A DNA stretch of 64,000 nucleotides from NCBI GenBank assembly GCA_046328505.1, contig JAXLWL010000002.1, positions 930,001 to 994,000 of the forward strand. The letters are read 5' to 3'. This document shows, piece after piece, positions 17,502-25,942 of the stretch; position 1 is the first letter of the stretch; every line of letters begins with the position of its first letter. The position numbers and the translations under genes were made by a program. Source of the DNA: JBDHWG01 sp046328505. Lineage in GTDB: Bacteria; Chloroflexota; Anaerolineae; Epilineales; JAHCIE01. A model generated the notes under the pieces. It was not told where the DNA came from, did no database searches, and worked only from the letters and a program-made list of their open reading frames with translations.

Positions 17502-19439
17502 ATGCGTCGTTACGCCAATTCCCGGCTCCTTGTTGCCATTGCCTTGCTCCTGGTGTGCCTGTCCGTTGGCCCTTCGCCGACGTTCGCGGATAAGCCTGCG
17601 GCCGGCGGGCCGCTCGTGACTTGGAACTGCTTCTACATAACGTGCCGCACGCTACACGCGGCAACTCTGACGGCAACGGATGGCTGGTCTGTCGGCGACA
17701 GCGGGACAATCCTGCGCTGGCGCAACGGAGCATGGTCGGCCTCGCATGGCCCGACCGCACTCGATCTATATGGCGTGTCCTTTCTACGGCCCGATTCAGG
17801 CTGGGCCGTTGGCGGTCACGGTGGGGACAGGGTCGCCTTGCACTGGGATGGGGTGAACTGGACGTCCATACCCTTCTGGCCGACCGGCGAGTTCCCGCCC
17901 GGCGGTCCCAACGCCCCGCGCGCCGTGTCAGCATGGACGGACACGAATGCCTGGATGGTCGGCGAGCGCGGTGTTCTCTTCTATCTACTGGACGGCAAGT
18001 GGCTGTGGGACGGCCGCGTGGTGGATGACGATCTCAACGCGGTGGAAATGGTTGGGCCAGACGAAGCCTGGGCTGTGGGCGGGCGAAACGATGGCGGCCA
18101 TGTAACAGCCAGCGCTGCCGCGCATATGCTCAACGGAAATTGGCTACCGGCAGAGATGCCTACAACGCGCGGCGGTTACCAGGTGAACCTGCTAGGCATG
18201 GATTTCGTTGACCGGACAGAGGGGTGGGCGGTCGGCGAGTACTATGACATCGCGGTACAGGAGCTGCGCGGAGCCATCCTGCACTATCAAGCGGGTACGT
18301 GGCATGTCGAGGGCGAGGATATCGCGGCGTCGCTCTATGGCGTCAAGATGGCGTCACGCGACGAGGGGTGGGTAGTGGGCTGGCGCTACGGCGCGGGCGG
18401 ACCGTTGGCCGTTTATCTACAGTACAAGAATGGAACATGGGTATCCGTCGCCGGTCCGCCATCATTCGCTCCGCTCTCAGTCGCGCTCACTAGCGGAAGC
18501 TCAGGCTGGGCCGTCGGCTTCAGCGGCGCCTTGCTTGAGTTGGCAAACGGCGCCTGGGTTCCCCGAACGATACTATCCACCGACAACCTGAACAGCGTGG
18601 CGTTCAGCGGCACAGGCGGGTGGGCGGTCGGCTACAATGGCACAATCGAGCGATACCAGGGAGGGAACTGGGCGCTTGCGGCTAGCCCGACACGCAATAT
18701 CCTGAACGCAGTTGCTCTCGCCGGCGACAAAGGCTGGGCGGTCGGCAACAGCGGAGTCATTCTCCAGCTAACCGACGGGGAGTGGAGCGCGGTGTCGAGT
18801 CCCACGCCGTTCTCCCTGCGAGGCCTCGCGCTGACGTCGGCGGCGGACGGCTGGGCGGTCGGCAACAACGGAACGATGCTGCAGCTACAGAGTGGCGCAT
18901 GGACCGTGGCTCCGTCGGTCGCCGAGGCGCCGCTGAATGCGGTCGCCCTTGCCGGAAGCTCTGGTTGGGCGGTCGGCGAGGTTGACGCAGCCACAGGGCG
19001 AGCCGCGATTCTACACCTCGACAATGGCACATGGACACAGGCCGCAAGCCCGTCGTCCCAGGCGCTCAACGCGGTGGCCACGGACGGTCAGACGGGATGG
19101 GCCGTTGGGAATCATGGCGTCATCCTACGCTACTCGTCGGGCGCGTGGCAGGATTTCCCCAGCCCGACGACGGAGATTCTCTTCGGTGTTCTCATGACGT
19201 CTACGGACACGGCTCTTGCTGTCGGCTCGAACGGCACCTTGCTGGAGTACAGTGGCGGCGGCTGGTACAGCCTGCCGCCGGTGGGCTGGCAGCTACTGCG
19301 CGGCGTCACGCGGGATACAACGGGTGGTTTCTGGGCCGTGGGAGGGTATGGCGCGATTCTGCGCGGCTTCGGCATAACGCCGCGCGCCTACTTCCCGCTG
19401 CTGGCCCGTGCCTACGGCGAGGTCGGCCGAACTCCTTGA
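17502..19439 (+). CDS. Secreted 14-repeat beta-propeller-like protein
   Basis: A signal peptide (MRRYANSRLLVAIALLLVC to about residue 30) precedes fourteen repeats of about 40 residues, each centred on a GWAVG-type core followed by a short G-x-I-L strand and a G-x-W strand. The first cores are DGWSVGDSG and SGWAVGGHG, the last FWAVGGYG. Fourteen copies would suit two seven-bladed propellers. After the repeats the protein ends PRAYFPLLARAYGEVGRTP, similar to C-termini of two other exported proteins in this window. GGAGG lies five bases before the chosen ATG at 17502; the frame is open to 17475. The ligand or role is unknown. Confidence 0.8.
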   Translation: MRRYANSRLLVAIALLLVCLSVGPSPTFADKPAAGGPLVTWNCFYITCRTLHAATLTATDGWSVGDSGTILRWRNGAWSASHGPTALDLYGVSFLRPDSGWAVGGHGGDRVALHWDGVNWTSIPFWPTGEFPPGGPNAPRAVSAWTDTNAWMVGERGVLFYLLDGKWLWDGRVVDDDLNAVEMVGPDEAWAVGGRNDGGHVTASAAAHMLNGNWLPAEMPTTRGGYQVNLLGMDFVDRTEGWAVGEYYDIAVQELRGAILHYQAGTWHVEGEDIAASLYGVKMASRDEGWVVGWRYGAGGPLAVYLQYKNGTWVSVAGPPSFAPLSVALTSGSSGWAVGFSGALLELANGAWVPRTILSTDNLNSVAFSGTGGWAVGYNGTIERYQGGNWALAASPTRNILNAVALAGDKGWAVGNSGVILQLTDGEWSAVSSPTPFSLRGLALTSAADGWAVGNNGTMLQLQSGAWTVAPSVAEAPLNAVALAGSSGWAVGEVDAATGRAAILHLDNGTWTQAASPSSQALNAVATDGQTGWAVGNHGVILRYSSGAWQDFPSPTTEILFGVLMTSTDTALAVGSNGTLLEYSGGGWYSLPPVGWQLLRGVTRDTTGGFWAVGGYGAILRGFGITPRAYFPLLARAYGEVGRTP

Positions 19440-19464
19440 CATTTCCTACTAAATATGGTACGCT
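19436..19464 (+). promoter_or_regulatory. Promoter of the recombinase-like gene
   Basis: TTGACA at 19436-19441, 17 bases, then TACGCT at 19459-19464. The -35 box overlaps the stop codon of the upstream propeller gene. The expected start near 19471 lies downstream of the ATG at 19455, which supports the GTG at 19503 as translation start. Confidence 0.65.
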
Positions 19465-19502
19465 CCTCCAAGGCCCGTACTGTATGTAGAGTTGGAGGTG
19501 TC

Positions 19503-20459
19503 GTGCCACGAGCCCAGCAGCTTCCCTTGTTCCCCCCGCCGGGACGCTCCCAGACGCCTGCGGCGCCCCTGGTGTTGATGCCGACGCTCGGACAGGATGC
19601 TACGCTGGGAGCCGCCATCGGGGCTTTCCAGGCTCACATGGTCGGGCAGGGGTTCAGTGGGCACACCGTTCGGTCGTTTCAGAGTGATCTGCATCTGCTC
19701 ACCCAGTTCATCGGGCCGAACATCCCGGTGCGGCGGCTGCACACGCGGCGGCTTGAGGAATTCCTGCATTGGCTCGTCAACGAGCGCGGCGTCCCGTGCA
19801 ACGCCAAGTCATATGCGCGGCGCGTGACGACGCTCAAGGTGTTCTTCAAGTGGCTGTTCGACACTGAGGTGCTCAAGGACGATCCCGCAGCGTCGATTGT
19901 TCACGTCGCGCCGCCCTCGCGCCTCCCGGACGTTCTCTACGATGACCAGGTAGAGAGTCTTGTAGCTGAGGCGCTGGCGATGTACACTCGAACGGATGGC
20001 CGCGACACCCGCCCGCATCTGCTCTTGCAGCTTCTTCTGAGTACGGCCATCAAGAAGAGTGAGTGCATGGCGGTTGCTCTCGAACACATCGATCTCCAGG
20101 CGGGCGACGGCCCTACCCTGTACATTCGCTACGCCAATCCGCGCTACCGCCACAAGGAGCGCAAGCTGCGCCTGTCGGCCGAATTTGTCGAGGCGCTCGG
20201 GGCGTACAGAGAACAGTATAACCCGCAGGTGCGCCTCTTCGAGTGTACGCCGCGCAATCTGGAGTATGTGCTGACCGATCTTGGCCAGCGCGCCGGCGCG
20301 CCAGAGGTTTCCTTCGAGATTCTGCGCATGACGGCGGCGGTACGGGACTATCGGGCGGGAATGGCGCCCGACGTGTTGCGGCAAAAGCTCGGTCTCTCCA
20401 CGATTACCTGGGCCGACACAGGCGACAAGATACGCCGCCTCGCCCAGCCTCCACTCTAG
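19503..20459 (+). CDS. Tyrosine recombinase-like protein lacking catalytic residues
   Basis: Residues 35-130 form the SAM-like core-binding domain of XerC/XerD-type recombinases (FQAHMVGQGFSGHTVRSFQSD, then RVTTLKVFFKWLFDTEVLKDDPA). Residues 150-310 resemble the catalytic domain, but the key residues are changed. The first Arg is Lys184 (TAIKKSE for TGLRxSE). The His of HxLR is Glu272. The LGH motif is LGL, and the nucleophilic Tyr position is Gly307. Only Arg275 remains. It is thus probably a DNA-binding protein rather than an active recombinase. The GTG start has GGAGG four bases upstream. The dipeptidase gene follows 17 bases later. Confidence 0.8.
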   Translation: MPRAQQLPLFPPPGRSQTPAAPLVLMPTLGQDATLGAAIGAFQAHMVGQGFSGHTVRSFQSDLHLLTQFIGPNIPVRRLHTRRLEEFLHWLVNERGVPCNAKSYARRVTTLKVFFKWLFDTEVLKDDPAASIVHVAPPSRLPDVLYDDQVESLVAEALAMYTRTDGRDTRPHLLLQLLLSTAIKKSECMAVALEHIDLQAGDGPTLYIRYANPRYRHKERKLRLSAEFVEALGAYREQYNPQVRLFECTPRNLEYVLTDLGQRAGAPEVSFEILRMTAAVRDYRAGMAPDVLRQKLGLSTITWADTGDKIRRLAQPPL

Positions 20460-20476
20460 CCCACAAAGGATACATT

Positions 20477-21466
20477 ATGACGGACACTCTCACGCGCGAG
20501 GCCGCGCTCTCTCTGCATGCGAACGCGCTCGTTGTTGACGGCCACTGTGACACACTTGGCCGCGTTGTGGACGAGAAGATGGCGCTTGGCGAGCGGCAGA
20601 CCACCGGCCATCTCGACCTGCCGCGCTTGCGTGAAGGCGGCGTCAACGCCCAGGTCTTCGCCTGTTTCACCGGCGGCGCCCGCGGCCGGAACACGTGGGA
20701 CCGCTTTTTGCGCATGACCGATGCTCTGCATCAGGCGCTGCGGGCGTACCCGGAGCAGCTGCTTCTGGCCGAGCGCGCCGCCGATGTCGTCCGCGCCCAT
20801 GCTGACGGCCGTCTGGCCGCGGTCCTGAGCATGGAGGGGGCCGAGCCGCTTGGGAGCGACCTCATGCGGCTGCGTATCGCCTACGCGCTTGGCCTGCGCA
20901 ACCTGGGATTTGTCTGGGGCGGTCGGAACCGCGCCGGCTGCGGCGTCTCAGAGCCGGGCGACGACGGCAAGGGGCTGAGTGCGTTTGGTAAGCGTCTGGT
21001 CGGCGCGTGCAACGAGCTAGGCATTCTTATCGACGTGTCTCACCTCAATGAGCCGGGCTTCTGGGACGTGCTGGAAACGAGCCGCCAGCCCGTCTGGGCA
21101 TCCCACTCGAACGCTCGGGCCTTGCTGGACGTGCCGCGCAACCTATGGGATGACCAGATCAAGGCGCTGGCCGGCGCGGGCGGGCTGGTCGCCGTCGTGT
21201 TTACATTCCTGCGGCCGAGGGACGAAGACGGCCGCCTGGAGGACGTTCTGGATCACATTGACTACATCGCCGGGCTTGTGGGGCCATCCGCCGTCGCTAT
21301 CGGCTCCGACTTTGACGGCATCCCGATTCCCCCAGTGGGTCTGGAGGATGTGACGCGCTTCCCCGCGCTTACAGAAGGGCTATTGGCGCGCGGTTACGGC
21401 GAGACTGATGTACGGGGTATCCTGGGCGAGAACTGGCTGCGGTTGTTCCGCCAGGTAGTGGGCTAG
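20477..21466 (+). CDS. Membrane dipeptidase (peptidase family M19)
   Basis: A zinc-dependent dipeptidase of the renal dipeptidase/amidohydrolase superfamily, 329 residues. The first metal-binding segment is VVDGHCDTL, the bridging Glu lies in AVLSMEGAEPLG, and the later His ligands lie in LIDVSHLNEPGFWDVL and VWASHSNARAL. AIGSDFDGIPIPP is the conserved substrate-side loop. No signal peptide, so probably cytoplasmic. AAAGGA lies six bases before the ATG; the frame runs open upstream to 20243 but that part overlaps the preceding gene. Probably in one operon with the recombinase-like gene. Confidence 0.93.
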   Translation: MTDTLTREAALSLHANALVVDGHCDTLGRVVDEKMALGERQTTGHLDLPRLREGGVNAQVFACFTGGARGRNTWDRFLRMTDALHQALRAYPEQLLLAERAADVVRAHADGRLAAVLSMEGAEPLGSDLMRLRIAYALGLRNLGFVWGGRNRAGCGVSEPGDDGKGLSAFGKRLVGACNELGILIDVSHLNEPGFWDVLETSRQPVWASHSNARALLDVPRNLWDDQIKALAGAGGLVAVVFTFLRPRDEDGRLEDVLDHIDYIAGLVGPSAVAIGSDFDGIPIPPVGLEDVTRFPALTEGLLARGYGETDVRGILGENWLRLFRQVVG

Positions 21467-21495
21467 AGACCTACGGCAAACGGGCGGCCAGGCAC

Positions 21496-21532
21496 GAAAA
21501 AGCCTCCTGGAGCGCGGCAGCTCCAGGAGGCT
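21496..21532 (-). terminator. Terminator between convergent dipeptidase and PIG-L genes
   Basis: A perfect 13-bp stem, AGCCTCCTGGAGC at 21501-21513 and its complement at 21520-21532, with a 6-base loop. Five T residues follow on the minus strand (21500-21496), so it best fits the PIG-L gene, and it may act in both directions. Confidence 0.85.
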
Positions 21533-21552
21533 GACATAACTGGGCGAGACGT

Positions 21553-22251
21553 TTACCACACAGCCATGGTGCTGAATGCCTCACCATACTTCGCGCCGAT
21601 GGACTGGCCGACTTCGCCCCCCCACTTTTCCAGCCACTCCATGGGGCCTTTAGGGTCCGGGAACTGGGAGACGTGCTTCAGCGTCGCGCGCAGCTTGCGC
21701 TCCCAGTAGGGAGTCACGTCAACGACCACGTCCTGGCTCACGCTGCCGCCAAATAGATACACCCGCTTCAAGTCGGCCACCTTGAGGCCTTCGAAAAGGT
21801 GCTCAGGGTGGTACAGCGGCATCTTGGACGGCATGTAGGCGTCAATCGCCGCGCGGCCGGCCGCCGTATGGTCAGGGTGGGCCTGGCCTACCCACGAAGG
21901 GTCAAAGGCAAACAGCGTGTCCGGCTGGTAGTGGCGGTAGAGGCGCGCGACCTCGCTGCGCAGCGCCAAGTCCGCGACCAACTCACCGTCGGGACGGTCC
22001 AGAAACACGACGTCATGTACGCCCAACTCAGCGGCTGCCTCGCGCGCCTCCGCCTGTCGAATCGCAGCGAGCTTGGCGCGGGTCAGATCGGGTGGAACCT
22101 CGCCGCTGGTGCCGATGTCGCCGTTGGTCAAGAGGGCCTCGACAACGAAAACCCCTCGCTCGGTCAGCATGGCGACCGTGCCGCCCATGATTGTCTCCAT
22201 GTCGTCGGGGTGAGCGACAACGACGATCGCGCGTTTGACGTCTTCGAACAT
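21553..22251 (-). CDS. PIG-L family deacetylase (LmbE-like)
   Basis: A zinc-dependent N-deacetylase of the GlcNAc-PI de-N-acetylase family. The metal-binding signature VVAHPDDMETIMGGT lies ten residues from the start, and the distal His is in GQAHPDHTAAGRAAIDA. Family members deacetylate GlcNAc-linked lipids, mycothiol or bacillithiol precursors, or antibiotics; the substrate here cannot be told. I start it at 22251 (MFEDVKRAI), where AGAGGA lies upstream, giving 232 residues. The longer frame to 22422 covers a hairpin and the end of the next gene. Confidence 0.92.
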   Translation of the reverse strand: MFEDVKRAIVVVAHPDDMETIMGGTVAMLTERGVFVVEALLTNGDIGTSGEVPPDLTRAKLAAIRQAEAREAAAELGVHDVVFLDRPDGELVADLALRSEVARLYRHYQPDTLFAFDPSWVGQAHPDHTAAGRAAIDAYMPSKMPLYHPEHLFEGLKVADLKRVYLFGGSVSQDVVVDVTPYWERKLRATLKHVSQFPDPKGPMEWLEKWGGEVGQSIGAKYGEAFSTMAVW

Positions 22252-22279
22252 GTGGCGTTCCTCTCGCGGGGATGATGGC

Positions 22280-22311
22280 GCATCGGGAGGATCGTCCGAC
22301 CCTCCCGATGC
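22280..22311. terminator. Hairpin between DUF4870 and PIG-L genes
   Basis: GCATCGGGAGG at 22280-22290 pairs with its complement at 22301-22311 over a 10-base loop. It lies between two minus-strand genes and lacks a T-tract, so it may be only a partial terminator or a processing site. Confidence 0.4.
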
Positions 22312-22327
22312 TGCACCGTTGTCAGTG

Positions 22328-22801
22328 TTAGTCGTCGGCGACCACGCCGATGATGGGATAGCGGAAGTCACGCCCGGCGAGGGCCTGAACTGCGCCGAAG
22401 ATACTATACAGGAACAGCGCAATCACGCCAAACCCCGTCGCGCAGGCTAGGGGGAAGAACAGCAAGCCGATAATCGTCCAGAACGTGAGCTTTCCCAGGC
22501 CGACGAAAATCATCGTCGCTACGATCAGCGCGAGCACCCCGAACTGCAGGAACAGCGCCTGCAGCGCCTGTCCGGCGACCCACCTTTGTCGGCTGCGATA
22601 CAGGAGCCAGATACCACCGGCGACGGCAATGCCGAGGAATGCGGTGAACAGGTTCAGCCAGACGCTGGCGTGGGCTATGGCGGCGATGATGCGGTCGCCC
22701 TGAGTCAGGGGCCGCGAGAAATGCTGATCCGAGGACGGGGCCGGCAGGGGCATTGGCTCCTGGCTTGGTCCGCTAATATACTCGATGTTTGGGCTCTCCA
22801 T
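22328..22801 (-). CDS. DUF4870 domain membrane protein
   Basis: 157 residues with a Pro-rich cytoplasmic N-terminus (about 35 residues) and a compact region of three to four membrane segments starting GDRIIAAIAHASVWLNLF, which resembles the start of DUF4870/Tic20-like proteins. A charged turn YRSRQRWVAGQALQALF fits the family. The function of DUF4870 proteins is unknown. The gene lies upstream of the PIG-L gene on the same strand and is divergent from the amidase. Confidence 0.75.
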   Translation of the reverse strand: MESPNIEYISGPSQEPMPLPAPSSDQHFSRPLTQGDRIIAAIAHASVWLNLFTAFLGIAVAGGIWLLYRSRQRWVAGQALQALFLQFGVLALIVATMIFVGLGKLTFWTIIGLLFFPLACATGFGVIALFLYSIFGAVQALAGRDFRYPIIGVVADD

Positions 22802-22950
22802 GATCCGTCTCGATCCTTTCCAGTTCTCTCGTGTCGTTAACCTCTCTCACCCCTTTCTACGCAGCGTCGCTGAAGAAAGTTGCATGACACGGCACGAGTG
22901 CCAGGGGCAGGGAGAGCATCGAGAAGCGCCTGGCAGATAGATTGCGAGAT

Positions 22951-22979
22951 TTGTTGCGTGTATGGCATCGAACTATAAT
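22951..22979 (+). promoter_or_regulatory. Promoter of the amidase-scpA pair
   Basis: TTGTTG at 22951-22956, a 17-base spacer and a perfect TATAAT at 22974-22979, about 35 bases before the amidase start. Confidence 0.7.
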
Positions 22980-23015
22980 CAAGCGTGTTTGCCCGCGTCT
23001 TAAGGATAATTGTTT

Positions 23016-24236
23016 ATGGTCGACTCTCCCGTGCCTCATGCTGAGCGCCGCTACTTTCCGGAAACTGGTTGTACGGTCGAAGGCGCATTCCTGGAGTTCC
23101 TTCAGCAGTATGGGATCGAATTCTGTGGACTGCCGCTGACGGATAGCTTCCTCGATGCTGGCACGCCCACCCAGTACTTCCAGCGTCTTGCTCTAGAGGA
23201 GCCGTCGCCGGGTCAGCTTCGGCTGAAAGCCATTGGCGCAGAGGTTATCCACCTGCGGGCGCAGCTGCGACAGGAGAAGCCGTCGCCGCTCCCGCAGCCG
23301 TCTGGAATCGTGCTGGGCATACCGCCCTTTGAGCTTATCAATCAGGTCGGAAGCCTACCGCGGCACGCGACCTTGCGCTACGCATCGCGCCCTCTCGACT
23401 ACATTCGGCAACTGGTGATTCACCACACTGGAGCGCCTGAGAGCGTCGGAGCAGAACAGATTGCCGGCTATCATGTCACTAGCCTTGGCTGGCCGGCCAT
23501 CGGCTACCACTTCATTATCGACCAGAAAGGCAGTGTGGCCCAGACCAACGCCCTGGCGACCATTTCGCACCACGCCCGCCAGTACAACGGCTCCGGCGTC
23601 GGCATTGCCCTTGTCGGCAATTTCGAGCATAGCGCGCCACCCACTGAACAGATCGACGGCGCCGCGGTCCTGTGCGCCTGGCTCCTGCGCGAGCTATCAC
23701 TGCCGATAGAGTCGATCAAGGGGCACCAGGAGCTTGTCGGCGTCACCTGTCCCGGCGATCAGTGGCTCGAGGGCGCGCGCTGGAAGTTCGCGTTGATGGA
23801 CCGCGTGGAACAACTACTGGCCGGCGCTCCTATCCCGATCCATGGAACCGCGAACGGGCAGGCGGCCACGACCGCCGCTCTGGCGACCATCGCTGAAGGC
23901 GCCACTGCAGACGTGGCGTCCGACGCGGCCGAGCCGGATGAGGCTGGCCTGGTATCGGCCGGACCGTCGTCATCTGGCGAGACAGTCACGTCGCAGCAAG
24001 AAGCGGCGGAAGGGAGCGTGGCAGGCGACTCTCAGGCTTCGGGCGCCGCCGACGTCTCGCCGGTAGTTCCATCCCCGCAGGCTGCTGCTCAAAATCCCCC
24101 GCAGCATGAAACCGCCCCGGAAGTTGCAAACCCGGCGACGTCCACTGACAATCGGCCGGGCGAGCCACCGACGCCTTCCGGCGCGCACGAGACCTCCCAC
24201 GGCGCTGAGAGCAGCGAGCCTAGCAGCGGCGGTTAA
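23016..24236 (+). CDS. N-acetylmuramoyl-L-alanine amidase (Amidase_2 family)
   Basis: Cleaves the amide bond between muramic acid and the stem peptide. Residues 120-270 hold the amidase_2/PGRP fold: zinc ligand His in LVIHHTGAPESV, YHVTSLGWPAIGYHFIID, then the distal ligands in GHQELVGVTCPGDQW. The N-terminal 100 residues are not recognised but include a possible cell wall-related FPETGCTVEGAFLEFLQQYG segment, a pattern seen fused to such amidases. The last 120 residues are low-complexity Ala/Pro/Ser/Glu and probably disordered. No signal peptide is evident. AAGGAT precedes the ATG at 23016. scpA begins four bases after its stop. Confidence 0.87.
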   Translation: MVDSPVPHAERRYFPETGCTVEGAFLEFLQQYGIEFCGLPLTDSFLDAGTPTQYFQRLALEEPSPGQLRLKAIGAEVIHLRAQLRQEKPSPLPQPSGIVLGIPPFELINQVGSLPRHATLRYASRPLDYIRQLVIHHTGAPESVGAEQIAGYHVTSLGWPAIGYHFIIDQKGSVAQTNALATISHHARQYNGSGVGIALVGNFEHSAPPTEQIDGAAVLCAWLLRELSLPIESIKGHQELVGVTCPGDQWLEGARWKFALMDRVEQLLAGAPIPIHGTANGQAATTAALATIAEGATADVASDAAEPDEAGLVSAGPSSSGETVTSQQEAAEGSVAGDSQASGAADVSPVVPSPQAAAQNPPQHETAPEVANPATSTDNRPGEPPTPSGAHETSHGAESSEPSSGG

Positions 24237-24240
24237 CAGC

Positions 24241-24996
24241 ATGGAAGAATACCGCGTTCGGCTGCCGGTATTCGATGGCCCGCTGGACCTACTTCTTCAC
24301 CTGGTCGAGGAAAGAAACGTCGATATTACGGTCATCGCGTTGGCCGAAGTCACCGATGGCTTCTTGCTCTACGTGCGCGAGATGGAAAGTCCCGACCCGC
24401 GCGTATTGGCCGAATTCCTGTCGGTCGCGGCCAAGCTAGTGCTGATCAAGTCGCGCTCACTCCTGCCCAAGCCCCCGGCCGCGGCGGCCGACGATGACGA
24501 AGAGGAGGACGTGGGGGAGGCGCTGGCGAGGCAGCTTCGGGAATATCAGCAGTTCAAGCGAGCGGCGGCTTCGCTCCAGACTCGCGAGACAAGTGGGCTG
24601 CGGGTTTTTGCGCGTGAAGCGGCTCCGCCGGCGCGTGAGGCGGGGACGGGACTGGAAGGCGTCAGCATGGGCGATCTGACGGCGGCTTTCCGCCGCGTTC
24701 TGGCCCGGATGCCGACGGCGCCACCCGACGGTATCGCCGTGACACCTCATGCGATCACGATTGAGGCGAAGATGGTGCAGCTGCGCGAGCGGCTGAGCCG
24801 GGGACCGTTGGGGTTCCACGCCTGGCTGATGGAGGCGCGGAGCCGGACCGAGGTGATCGCCGCGTTCCTCGCTCTGTTGGAGCTCATTAAGCAGCGCGCC
24901 GTGTTCGCGCGGCAACCCGCCCCCTTCGAGGATATCTGGCTGGAGGATGCGCTGGAGCCGCCGCCAGCCCGTGAAGCCGAAGGGGACGATGGCTAG
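24241..24996 (+). CDS. scpA: Segregation and condensation protein A
   Basis: Kleisin subunit of the SMC-ScpAB condensin. The N-terminus reads YRVRLPVFDGPLDLLLHLVEE, the classic ScpA start that binds SMC, with LAEFLSVAAKLVLIKSRSLLP following. The middle is acidic linker (DDDEEEDVGEALARQLREY). The C-terminal winged helix includes VIAAFLALLELIKQRAV. The 251 residues match the family. The frame extends upstream, but the ATG at 24241 begins exactly at the conserved start and follows the amidase stop by four bases. scpB is not adjacent. Confidence 0.95.
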   Translation: MEEYRVRLPVFDGPLDLLLHLVEERNVDITVIALAEVTDGFLLYVREMESPDPRVLAEFLSVAAKLVLIKSRSLLPKPPAAAADDDEEEDVGEALARQLREYQQFKRAAASLQTRETSGLRVFAREAAPPAREAGTGLEGVSMGDLTAAFRRVLARMPTAPPDGIAVTPHAITIEAKMVQLRERLSRGPLGFHAWLMEARSRTEVIAAFLALLELIKQRAVFARQPAPFEDIWLEDALEPPPAREAEGDDG

Positions 24997-25071
24997 AGTC
25001 GAAGCGCGGCTGTCGCCCTGAGATCTTCATGCCTACGACGGCACGCGCTAGCACGATAAAACGGCAATCCT

Positions 25072-25191
25072 GTCATTGCGAGCGAAGCGAAGCAATCTCT
25101 CGCTCTTGTCAGAGGCAGTCTGTACCGCTACAGCGTTGCTGTCAGCCACTGAGAGATTGCTTCGTCGCGCTGACCCGGTCCTCGCAATGAC
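25072..25191. repeat. Palindromic dispersed repeat, copy A
   Basis: About 120 bases bounded by inverted ends: GTCATTGCGAG at 25072-25082 and its complement at 25181-25191, with a second pair of arms GCAATCTCTC (25092-25101) and GAGAGATTGC (25151-25160). The core, TGTACCGCTACAGCGTTGCT from 25121, recurs in opposite orientation in copy B near 31.8 kb. It resembles the CATTGCGAG...GAAGCAATC repeats common in many bacterial genomes. It carries no transposase. It covers the last codons and the stop of lipB. Confidence 0.85.
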
Positions 25192-25933
25192 GACTTAAGA
25201 GTTCTTGTTCAGGGATTGGGCTACTGAGAGGCGTCCGGTCCGCGAGGGCTGCTTCAAGGGTGTCGAGATCGACTGGCACGACTCGACAGCCGTAGACCTC
25301 CGCGAAGTGCGTCGCGATGCGGTGGCGGACCTCATCGGAGGACGGACGCCACCCCAGCGCGCCGGCAAGCGTAGCGACATCTTTGCCCACCAGCCCGCAC
25401 GGCACGATTCCTCTCCAATGCTCCATGTCCGGATCGATGTTCATGGCGAAGCCGTGATACATGACCCAGCGTTCGTTCTTGACCCCCACGGCGCAGATTT
25501 TGCCGCCGTTGATCCAGACGCCGGGGTACTTCGGGTCGAACTCGCCTGATATGCCGTAGTCGGCCAGGGTGCGAATGATAACATCACCCATGGCGCCGAT
25601 GTACCATCGGATGTCCTTGCGGAAGTGGCCCAGGTCGAGGATAGGGTAGCCGACGATCTGGCCCGGACCGTGGTATGTGACCTCGCCGCCGCGCTCTATG
25701 CGCACGACCTCGATGCCTTGCGCCTCCAACGCCTTACGGTCAGCCAGAATGAAACTCTCGTCGGAGTGTCGGCCCAATGTGTAGACGGGTTCGTGCTCCA
25801 ACAGCAGCAAGACATCGCACCGCCAGCCGTCCTTCTTAGCCGCCACGATGCGATGCTGAAGCTCGAGCACGGGCCGGTAAGGCTCGACACCCAGGTTCAG
25901 CAGCCAGACGGTCTTATCGTTCCCTTCCGACAC
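25142..25933 (-). CDS. lipB: Lipoyl(octanoyl) transferase with repeat-derived C-terminus
   Basis: Transfers octanoate from ACP to lipoyl domains. Family motifs are present: LLEHEPVYTLGRHSDESFI, RIERGGEVTYHGPGQIVGYPI, the catalytic Lys in GGKICAVGVKNERWVMYHG, and the catalytic Cys in IVPCGLVGKDVATL. Start is a GTG with AGGAG upstream, nine bases after the fmt stop, so fmt-lipB form an operon. The final 16 residues (RHCEDRVSATKQSLSG) and the stop codon come from repeat copy A rather than from conserved lipB sequence. The tail probably replaced the native end without loss of function. Confidence 0.95.
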   Translation of the reverse strand: MSEGNDKTVWLLNLGVEPYRPVLELQHRIVAAKKDGWRCDVLLLLEHEPVYTLGRHSDESFILADRKALEAQGIEVVRIERGGEVTYHGPGQIVGYPILDLGHFRKDIRWYIGAMGDVIIRTLADYGISGEFDPKYPGVWINGGKICAVGVKNERWVMYHGFAMNIDPDMEHWRGIVPCGLVGKDVATLAGALGWRPSSDEVRHRIATHFAEVYGCRVVPVDLDTLEAALADRTPLSSPIPEQELLSRHCEDRVSATKQSLSG

Positions 25934-25942
25934 CGTTCGCTC

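Noticed and set aside
19503..20459. Integrase of a prophage or integrative element
   Set aside because: No attachment-site tRNA, phage genes or flanking repeats were seen, and the catalytic residues are missing.
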